From positions 1-16,924 of the forward strand of contig DAIORV010000045.1 in the NCBI GenBank assembly GCA_036752825.1: a DNA stretch of 16,924 bases, read 5' to 3'. Shown here piece by piece: positions 6,848 through 12,754 of this stretch; position 1 is the first letter of the stretch, and the number at the start of each line of letters is the position of its first letter. The translations under genes and the position numbers were made by a program. Source of the stretch: UBA5177 sp002413265 (GTDB lineage Bacteria; Chloroflexota; UBA5177). The notes under the pieces were generated by a model. The model had not been told where the DNA came from and did not search any database. It saw nothing but the letters and a program-made list of their open reading frames with translations.

Positions 6848-8518
6848 CTACAGGTGGATGAGAACTGCGGGGAGATGGGAAGGGCTGATGGCGCCGAGTG
6901 CAATGAACGCTCCCAACGCTCCGACTACTAGAGCGGAGATGATCGGCATGAGCCGGACCACGCGCAATGCGCCGGGCACGAAGCGGCCGGCACTGGTCGC
7001 TCGCATTCGAGATAGCACCCGGCCGCTGTAGACGACAAGCAGTCCAATGCCGGTGAGGGTCGTCGCCAGTCCCAGACTGAAGGCGACTATGAGAAGCATG
7101 CCGAACGCGACACGGTGGAACGCGATGGCACTGAGCAGGACCACGAGCGCAGAAGGACAGGGCAGTAATCCGCCGCTTATTCCAAGGCCGATCAGGCTGC
7201 GCATGGTTATCTGTTGCGGCATTTCGTGAGTATGCGAGCGCCCGACGCCGTGAGCATGTTCATGAGAGTGACCGTGAGAATGGTGATGATCGTGCGAGTG
7301 TGCTTCTACCGTGTGTACGTGCACGTCATGGCCGTGGGATACGATCAATCGGCCGGCCAACGGCAACGCAGCTGGCTGGGAGGCGCGGCTCCGACGAAAC
7401 GCGGCGAGTCGCCTGACGAATAGGGTGAAGCCCATGCCAGCAACCAGCAGCCCGGAAAGAAACCCAAGCCAGGGATAGAGTTGGTCGGGAAGGATAAAGC
7501 TGGAGAGATAGAGCGTCACCAGCCCCAGCGCAAAGACTCCAGCGGTGTGCGTGGCCGTCACCGTGAGCCCGAGGATTGCGGCGTGCTTCATGGTCCCGCG
7601 GTTCCCGACGAGGTAGGCGCCGACAATGGTTTTTCCGTGTCCTGGAGAAAGCGCGTGTCCGGCACCGAACCAAAACGCGAGCACCAGAGAGAGCAGCAGC
7701 ACACCGATCGAGAGACTTTGCCCTGCGATCAGAGAGGTCATTCCATCGACCCGCCCCGAACTAAACGCGGCCGCGGAGGTCGGACCCTTGCGAGCGAGTC
7801 CGCGAGAGAGTAGAGACCATCGTCCAGACGAGGTGAAGAGGGGGGCCTGAGCCCTGCGTATCAGCTCGACCGCCCCGAAGAGGGCTCCTGACCGAGATCG
7901 ATTGAGAGTCAGGCTGGCGGCGAGGTCCTGGGGAGGGCTGCTGGTGACGTTCGCAGGATAGATGGTGAGGGCATGGCTCCGGCTGGTTGAAGGCACCGAT
8001 GCGCTCGTGAGCTGCGATCCGCCGGCGACGATCTCCTTCCAGCCTGCCCGACCCTGGAAGGTGTCGTCCGTGTAGCGAAGTGCAGAAGCCCTCGCCGGCA
8101 ACCTCCCCTGGAGAACCGCGTAAATGCGTTCGGTCGGAAGTCCGCCGGCGCCCGGGGGGAAGATCAAACTTGAGGCCCGGACACTCAGCGGCACGCGCTT
8201 CCTGTCGCTGGTGAGCGCAATCTCAGGAGCCAGCCCCCGGAGCTTGTTCGCCAGATATGAGGACTTTTGCGTGGCTCGAAGGTCGGTAGCCCCCTGCACT
8301 CCCAGCGAAGCCAGCTCCTGGAACGTTGGAATCTCGGCCATGTCCACGAGGTAGAGGATCTGGACCCGATTTCCGGCGACGGAGATTGCGCTGTAATGGT
8401 TGACGCTGAAGTTCCCCATGGGATGAGCCTGCGCTGCTACGGGAGCAAACAGGCTTAAGGCGCCCGTGAAGCATAGAGCCAGCAGGGCTTTACTTCGCCA
8501 TCTCATCGTCTTTCTCAC
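6848..8518 (-). CDS. NicO/RcnA-type metal transporter with secreted N-terminal domain and His-rich loop
   Basis: A 556-residue membrane protein. A signal peptide (residues 1-31, ending AQAHPMGNF) leads into an extracytoplasmic domain of about 200 residues. After that come the NicO-family membrane segments, with GAGHALSPGHGKT (H288, H294, K296), a cytoplasmic or external loop with 16 histidines between 395 and 431, and GGLLPCPSALVVL (C454). NicO proteins move Ni2+/Co2+; RcnA exports them, while other members are thought to import. The direction here is unknown. The GTG at 8516-8518 overlaps the TGA of the TPR gene as GTGA. An in-frame ATG at 8504-8506 (residue 5) is an alternative start that changes nothing important. 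A second, unrelated Ni/Co permease follows after 9 nt. The large N-terminal domain is absent from typical RcnA and may bind metal or partner with the DUF4331/TPR proteins. Confidence 0.85.
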   Translation of the reverse strand: MRKTMRWRSKALLALCFTGALSLFAPVAAQAHPMGNFSVNHYSAISVAGNRVQILYLVDMAEIPTFQELASLGVQGATDLRATQKSSYLANKLRGLAPEIALTSDRKRVPLSVRASSLIFPPGAGGLPTERIYAVLQGRLPARASALRYTDDTFQGRAGWKEIVAGGSQLTSASVPSTSRSHALTIYPANVTSSPPQDLAASLTLNRSRSGALFGAVELIRRAQAPLFTSSGRWSLLSRGLARKGPTSAAAFSSGRVDGMTSLIAGQSLSIGVLLLSLVLAFWFGAGHALSPGHGKTIVGAYLVGNRGTMKHAAILGLTVTATHTAGVFALGLVTLYLSSFILPDQLYPWLGFLSGLLVAGMGFTLFVRRLAAFRRSRASQPAALPLAGRLIVSHGHDVHVHTVEAHSHDHHHSHGHSHEHAHGVGRSHTHEMPQQITMRSLIGLGISGGLLPCPSALVVLLSAIAFHRVAFGMLLIVAFSLGLATTLTGIGLLVVYSGRVLSRMRATSAGRFVPGALRVVRLMPIISALVVGALGAFIALGAISPSHLPAVLIHL

Positions 8519-9885
8519 GGCCTGGCGTTTGAGCCATGCGCGGCCATCTGGTTCAGATGGAGCAGCTCCGCCCGCGCGACCGGCGCATCCAACGGGTTGA
8601 AGTGCGAGTTCACCATCAGGGTGTTGTGCAGGAAGCTCTGAGCCTCGACCAGGTGACCGAGTTTGGACTGGATCATTCCGGCATGGAAGAAGAGAGACGC
8701 CAGCCGCGTGCCGAGGCGCATGGCCGAGCTCTCAGCCTTCCAGGCTTCAGCGTAGTTGCCGTTCTTGTAGAGCGCCCAGGCGAGAGTATCCTCCGCGAGA
8801 TAGTCGTGCCGAGTCTGTGTCTCGCGTTCGGCAATCTTCAAGGCAGTCGTCAGGTTCTGATTGTGCTCGGCGTCGAACTGAGCCTCTTCGACGCCGTAGC
8901 GGACATGGTTGATGGCGAAGAGCTGCTCAATGAGGTGGATGGTCGCGTACTGCCGAGCGGCTCCCGCACGGTCGCCAAGACTTACTTGGAGATCCCCTAG
9001 CGAGGTCAGGTATTGAGGAAGCGGCACTATCGAAATTGCCTGCCGATAGAGCTTCTCAGCGGTCTTGGTGTTGCCGATCGCGGCCTGCGCGGACGCGAGT
9101 CCGGCCAGGGCGCGCGCATAGTGCGGAAACGCTTTGAGGGCCGCTCGATACTCCTCGGCGGCAGGAAGAATGGCGCCGTCGCCGAAGAGATAGTCACCGA
9201 GCTCGCTCTCGCACCAGGCGACATTTTCGGGTTGGGTGCTACCAGCCCGAATGGCGAGCAACATGTAGCGCACCGCGCCACGGAGATCGCCGTTCAGCCA
9301 GCGAACGTAGGCGGCGCGATTGTACGAGGTCAGCCCTGGCTTGGCGTCCACCATCTTCTGATAAGCCGCCGTCATGGCGGGATAGTTACCCAGGTTTGCT
9401 TCGGCGTCGCCGAGGTTGCCGAGCATCTCCGGGTTCGACGGGTCGTGCAGCAGAACACCCGAGGCGATAGCAGCGGCTCGAGTAAAATCGTGCTCGCCCA
9501 TGGCCACCCAGGCCTCGGCCGAGATCGCGGTCACGTTGGACGGATCAAGCTGAAGAGCGCTTAAAGCAGCCTTGTCGGTCAGAGAGTAATACTGGACGTC
9601 TGTGGTTTCTCGCTCTTTCTGCATATAGGCGAGAGCGAGCTGGGCAAAAGCTTGCGGGTCATCGGGACTTCGACGCGCCGCATTTGCATAGCGCTGAACC
9701 AAAACGTCGGTCGAAGCGCTCTTGCCGGTGCCGACGCCATTGTCTTCCCAGGCGGCGAGTTGACGAGCGGATGCCACTTGAGCACTTGCGGCGTTCCCGA
9801 CTAGGTGGGTGCGCAGGACAAACCCTGTCCCAAGGGCGGCTGCGAGTACTGCCGTTGAAGCCACGATCGGCCATCGTCGAGTCAT
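8515..9885 (-). CDS. Membrane-anchored tetratricopeptide-repeat protein
   Basis: A 456-residue protein with a single hydrophobic N-terminal segment (about residues 7-25, after MTRRWP), which is either a signal anchor or an uncleaved signal. The rest is a helical solenoid. TPR-like units begin around residue 65 (DDPQAFAQLALAYMQ) and recur as SNPEMLGNLGDAEANLGNY, PHYARALAGLASAQAAIGN and PLPQYLTSLGDLQVSLGDR. A later alpha-helical part extends to the C-terminus (LGHLVEAQSF). TPR domains act as protein-binding scaffolds. Lying between a secreted DUF4331 protein and two metal transporters, it is likely an extracytoplasmic adaptor, which is an inference. The start is ATG at 9883-9885, with AAAGG about eight bases upstream. 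The stop overlaps the next gene (GTGA). A 155-bp gap with a strong hairpin separates it from the upstream DUF4331 gene. Confidence 0.85.
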   Translation of the reverse strand: MTRRWPIVASTAVLAAALGTGFVLRTHLVGNAASAQVASARQLAAWEDNGVGTGKSASTDVLVQRYANAARRSPDDPQAFAQLALAYMQKERETTDVQYYSLTDKAALSALQLDPSNVTAISAEAWVAMGEHDFTRAAAIASGVLLHDPSNPEMLGNLGDAEANLGNYPAMTAAYQKMVDAKPGLTSYNRAAYVRWLNGDLRGAVRYMLLAIRAGSTQPENVAWCESELGDYLFGDGAILPAAEEYRAALKAFPHYARALAGLASAQAAIGNTKTAEKLYRQAISIVPLPQYLTSLGDLQVSLGDRAGAARQYATIHLIEQLFAINHVRYGVEEAQFDAEHNQNLTTALKIAERETQTRHDYLAEDTLAWALYKNGNYAEAWKAESSAMRLGTRLASLFFHAGMIQSKLGHLVEAQSFLHNTLMVNSHFNPLDAPVARAELLHLNQMAAHGSNARP

Positions 9886-9916
9886 ATCTCAAGACCTTTC
9901 GTTGGATGAGTCGGGT

Positions 9917-9980
9917 GGTGTGGGGCACCCCTAAAGGGGTGTCTAAGGGTGGAGGGCCGGGAGGTGCGGAGCACTCCTAA
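9917..9980. repeat. Imperfect direct repeat, period 46 bp, containing a small hairpin
   Basis: Two 18-bp units at 9917-9934 and 9963-9980 match at 15 of 18 positions (GGTGYGGRGCACYCCTAA). The left unit continues into an inverted repeat, CACCCC at 9926-9931 with GGGGTG at 9936-9941 around a TAAA loop. The array sits 32-95 bp upstream of the TPR start codon, between DUF4331 and TPR. It may be an untranslated-leader structure, a binding site or simply a local duplication. Confidence 0.5.
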
Positions 9981-10007
9981 GGTGCGGTTAAAGGAAGTGG
10001 AGAAGGA

Positions 10008-10031
10008 GGGGGCGGGCACCTGCCCGCCCCC
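10008..10031 (-). terminator. Strong GC hairpin just after the DUF4331 stop codon
   Basis: GGGGGCGGGCA at 10008-10018 is perfectly complementary to TGCCCGCCCCC at 10021-10031. The realistic stem is 9-10 bp with a 4-6 nt loop. It begins 9 nt past the DUF4331 TGA on the minus strand and is followed by a pyrimidine-rich stretch (TCCTTCTCC, then CTTCC) rather than a clean T-tract. It could be an intrinsic or partial terminator, or a 3'-end stabiliser that lets DUF4331 be expressed above the downstream transporter genes. Confidence 0.6.
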
Positions 10032-10040
10032 ATCCGGCTA

Positions 10041-11555
10041 TCACGGATAGCTGTGTCGGTGCAGCCAGCCGTTGGCCGGGGTTTGTTCGAACGGAAAGAC
10101 GTGGTTGTACGGCAAGCCGTTCGAGTCGACGTTGTCGCTCACGACCGTGAGCGGACTGAGCGTGGGGCCGCTGGCAATCGCGGTGAGCGCAAGCGTCACC
10201 ACGTCATCGCCCAGACGACGCCCATTGAGTGGCCAGCCACTGCTGATGGCTTTGCCCTGGAAGGTGCTCATGACGGTGTCGTCGCCGAAGACCGTCAGCC
10301 GGCTGAAGCCGGGATCGGACTCGAGCGGGACGGGTGGGGTCGAGGTATCGACCTTCAGCAGATCGGGAGTGAACACGCTGTCCAGCACGCCGTAGCCGCA
10401 CGCCGGTAGCTTGGTGCCGAGCACCAGGTTGAAGACGGGCGCGAGCTGCGGGCAGTCGATGTTCTTTCCGAAGAGTCTCTGGTCGTCCTCGGGGCTGGTT
10501 CGATTCCACATGTCCTTCTGCCCAAGCCCCTGCATTACCTCGTTGTCGAGAGGGTTGCCCAGGCGTGAGACCTGGCGCCACGGACCGAACGCGTAGTTGG
10601 CCTTCGAACCGGGTGTGTTGTCGAATACCTGGCCGTTGGTGAAGTCGAGGCTGCCCGTTCCGGGCGGATTGACCTCAACGGCCCGACGGCTGGCCGCCGA
10701 GTAGATGCCGACGACCGGCACCGGGCCGGTGGCCAGCAGGCTGACGGGTATCTGCATTCCGATCTCGTGAACGTTGTAGCCGGCGAGAGTATTCTCCCCA
10801 GCCTTACGGACGCTCAGCAGATCAAAAATGCCCTGCACATCCGCGAAGAACGGATCGAGCCGCGGGCCGGCAAAGACCTTGATGCCGCCGTCAAGAGTAT
10901 GGATCCCGCCCTGCGTGTAGGGGTCGAGATCGGCGGTCGTCATGGCGCCCTGCTTCGCGGGCATGGTGCCGTCGTTGTTCACGTTGTACTTCGGCGTCGC
11001 ATGACCGGTGTTCGGTGGCGGAACCGTGAGATTCTGCCCGCCGGTGAGGTCGATCGTCTGCCTCGTGTTGTGATTGACCTCGGTCACCGTGTAGCTCTGG
11101 GTCAGGTTCTGGAAGCCGTCGCCCACTGATTGGATGGGTCCGACTCCACTGGAGCCGATCCCGTTCGTGAGGAAGGTTCCGGGAACCTGGATGGTGTTGT
11201 GGAACATGAAGTAGAACGACAGATTCTCTGCTCCCGTGAAGACAGGTCCCGAGGTACCCATGGTTGCGTCGTTCTCTATGTGGATCTCGTACCGGACATC
11301 CGGCGAGAACTGGCTGTAGTTGGGTCCACCGCCAGGATCTTCGAAGCCGATGAAGTTGCTCAGGATGTTCAGCACCTTGACGCCCGCATCGTTATTGCTG
11401 ACGAAGGCGTAGAGGTCGGTGTTGTCCGCCTGCGGATCCTGAGCGATCAATGGCGCCTCGCGATGGCTGGAAGCGTGGACGGAGATGGAGCCGGTTAACG
11501 CCACCAGCGACATCGCGACCAGACCCACCGCGGTCTTTAGAGTCTTTCCTCGCAT
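10041..11555 (-). CDS. Secreted DUF4331-family protein
   Basis: A 504-residue exported protein. The N-terminus is a classical signal peptide (MRGKTLKTAVG, hydrophobic core, VHA) with predicted cleavage after A28. The mature protein begins SSHREAPLIAQDPQADNTDL-YAF, the hallmark of DUF4331. Later family-like segments include YEIHIENDATM and the C-terminal FPYEQ-like end (HVFPFEQTPANGWLHRHSYP), with clustered histidines at the extreme C-terminus. The molecular function of the family is not known to me. The ATG at 11553-11555 has GAGGA five bases upstream. It is the first gene of the minus-strand run that continues to a TPR protein and two Ni/Co transporters, which makes a role in extracytoplasmic metal binding or delivery worth testing. 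A palindrome cluster lies 35-73 bp upstream and a GC hairpin follows the stop. Confidence 0.9.
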   Translation of the reverse strand: MRGKTLKTAVGLVAMSLVALTGSISVHASSHREAPLIAQDPQADNTDLYAFVSNNDAGVKVLNILSNFIGFEDPGGGPNYSQFSPDVRYEIHIENDATMGTSGPVFTGAENLSFYFMFHNTIQVPGTFLTNGIGSSGVGPIQSVGDGFQNLTQSYTVTEVNHNTRQTIDLTGGQNLTVPPPNTGHATPKYNVNNDGTMPAKQGAMTTADLDPYTQGGIHTLDGGIKVFAGPRLDPFFADVQGIFDLLSVRKAGENTLAGYNVHEIGMQIPVSLLATGPVPVVGIYSAASRRAVEVNPPGTGSLDFTNGQVFDNTPGSKANYAFGPWRQVSRLGNPLDNEVMQGLGQKDMWNRTSPEDDQRLFGKNIDCPQLAPVFNLVLGTKLPACGYGVLDSVFTPDLLKVDTSTPPVPLESDPGFSRLTVFGDDTVMSTFQGKAISSGWPLNGRRLGDDVVTLALTAIASGPTLSPLTVVSDNVDSNGLPYNHVFPFEQTPANGWLHRHSYP

Positions 11556-11589
11556 GAATTCCTCACTCTCGGATTGTCGCGACCGGGTC

Positions 11590-11628
11590 GTGAGCGCTCA
11601 CCGGTGAGCTGCTCTCGTGAACGGTCAC
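11590..11628 (-). promoter_or_regulatory. Cluster of GTGA-N4-TCAC palindromes upstream of DUF4331 (candidate operator)
   Basis: GTGAGCGCTCAC at 11590-11601 is a perfect 12-bp palindrome. It overlaps GCTCACCGGTGAGC at 11596-11609, a perfect 14-bp palindrome. GTGAACGGTCAC at 11617-11628 repeats the GTGA-N4-TCAC pattern 27 bp further on. The block is 35-73 bp upstream of the DUF4331 ATG, a usual place for repressor or activator binding. It does not match the NikR-type GTATGA half-site. I could not place a convincing -35/-10 pair nearby. Confidence 0.55.
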
Positions 11629-11940
11629 ACTCCTACGGAGATGGGTCGCCAATCGGAGGATCTTGATCCAAAGCGTGGACCCGCGATCACTGCCCTTGAG
11701 CAGCCCCGCTGATGCCCGAAACCCGGACTTTTGCTCCCCCTCCGCGCTCCGACCGAGGCCCCTCGGGTCGGTGTGCGGGCAAACGTGCTACGAAGGATGC
11801 GCCGATGAGACTGGGCCCGGCCTCACCGAATTCACCGCCGCCGGCACGTTCACGGGATTGACTACGCAGTCAGTCGCGAGGCGGATCACTGCTTTTCCGG
11901 AAAGGACACGACGAGTCGAATCTCTGAGATACGCTGAGGT
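11629..11940. other. Intergenic stretch, no gene recognised
   Basis: With the operator cluster this forms a 385-bp gap between the DUF4331 start and the next plus-strand gene. A 100-codon plus-strand frame crosses it but shows no Shine-Dalgarno site or recognisable composition, so I do not call it. One imperfect GC stem (CCGACC-GAGG at 11749-11758 against CCTCG-GGTCGG at 11761-11771, one bulge) is present without a T-tract. No tRNA fold or mobile-element end was seen. Confidence 0.5.
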
Positions 11941-12276
11941 GTGGACATCGACCTGGTCGGAATGAGATCTGAGGTGGAGATTCTCCAGGCCCGGCTGAAA
12001 GGTGCTCCTAGCTGGGAGCAGGTCCGCTCCATCTACATGGATCTGGCGCCGCTCATCGGCGAGATCCAGGGCGCCGTGGCCACCAGGCGTCGGGAAGTGG
12101 GATCTCAGGTCGTGGTAGATGAAGCGGAGGCTGCTCTGGCGCGCCTCAAGCTCAGCTCTCGAAAGGTCGGAGCTGATATTCGGTTGGGATCGGTGCCGGG
12201 GCTCACCATGGGGCTTGACACTGCGCTAGCTGAAGCGACGGAAGCCATCGATGCGTTGGAGAGATCCCTGAAATGA
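11941..12276 (+). CDS. Small helical hypothetical protein
   Basis: A 111-residue, charged, alanine/leucine-rich protein I do not recognise. It starts at GTG 11941 (MDIDLVGMRSEVEILQARLKG) and appears almost wholly helical. Heptad-like spacing in residues 8-20, 55-70 and 90-111 suggests a helical bundle or coiled coil. There are no membrane segments, cysteines or known motifs. There is no good Shine-Dalgarno site before GTG. The sequence TACGCT at 11930-11935 ends five bases before it, so a leaderless transcript is possible; the internal ATG at 11962 (residue 8) also lacks a site. It ends 8 bp before the convergent VOC-like remnant. Composition in the third codon position is GC-rich and consistent with coding, but the call rests on that and on the helical pattern. 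Confidence 0.55.
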   Translation: MDIDLVGMRSEVEILQARLKGAPSWEQVRSIYMDLAPLIGEIQGAVATRRREVGSQVVVDEAEAALARLKLSSRKVGADIRLGSVPGLTMGLDTALAEATEAIDALERSLK

Positions 12277-12284
12277 ATGCAATC

Positions 12285-12666
12285 TCACACGTGCTGATCG
12301 ACGAGAATCGGGTTTCCATCGGGGTCCACGGTGATGAAGCTTGCCGGCCCCGTGGAGCGCTCGTCCGCCTCTTCTTGCAGATGCACTCCTTGGGTCTTTA
12401 GCCCGCGCTGCAGATCGCGAACGTCGGTAAACGTGTCCAGCTTTCGGCGTTGGCGTCCCAGCCGGGGTTGAAGGTGAGCATGTTCTTCTCGAACATTCCT
12501 TGAAAGAGACCGATCGTATGGTCGCCGTTCTTTAAGATCAGCCAGCCCTGGGAGGGATCGCCGAGGGGATTCTTGAGGGGGCTTGTAAAGCCAAGCTTCT
12601 CGTAGAACTCTCTAGAACCTCGATATCCCGGACGGTAAGACTGATGGAAAAGGCACCAAGATCCAT
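12285..12666 (-). pseudogene. VOC/glyoxalase-like protein gene broken by two single-base deletions
   Basis: The start ATG at 12664-12666 follows a good AAAGGAG site and gives MDLGAFSISLTVRDIE. The family sequence then continues in a second frame (SREFYEKLGFTSPLK, then GWLILKNGDHTIGLFQ and GMFEKNMLTFNPGWDANAE). A third frame carries KLDTFTDVRDLQRGLKTQG and ends DPDGNPILVDQHV plus TGA at 12285-12287. Adding one base at the AA of 12616-12617 and one at the TTT of 12442-12444 restores a 127-residue VOC-fold protein. The vicinal-oxygen-chelate fold covers glyoxalases, dioxygenases and antibiotic-binding proteins; this subtype (GLFQGMFE...NPILVDQHV) is usually annotated only as VOC family. As written it cannot make the full protein. 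Both lesions are homopolymer length changes, so sequencing error is possible. It lies 88 bp downstream of the large regulator on the same strand. Confidence 0.85.
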
Positions 12667-12708
12667 GACTCTCTCCTTTGTTCGCGGCGATGTGTTCTGG
12701 ACTGAGGA

Positions 12709-12714
12709 ATAGTA
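12709..12714 (-). promoter_or_regulatory. Possible -10 element for the VOC-like gene
   Basis: On the minus strand TACTAT matches 5 of 6 bases of the -10 consensus. It lies 43 bp upstream of the VOC start, in the gap after the cyclase/AAA/TPR gene. No convincing -35 hexamer sits 16-18 bp further upstream, so this is weak. Confidence 0.25.
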
Positions 12715-12754
12715 CGCCCGCACCTCGATGCCGTTCCGGCGGTAAATGCGCTCT

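Noticed and set aside
9013..9564. 183-codon plus-strand open frame
   Set aside because: It is antisense to the TPR gene, whose repeats are convincing.
11596..11609. LexA or NikR operator
   Set aside because: The palindromes do not fit GAAC-N4-GTTC or the GTATGA-type NikR half-site.
11663..11965. 100-codon plus-strand open frame in the intergenic region
   Set aside because: It has no Shine-Dalgarno site, low-complexity residue content and overlap with the better-supported helical ORF at 11941.
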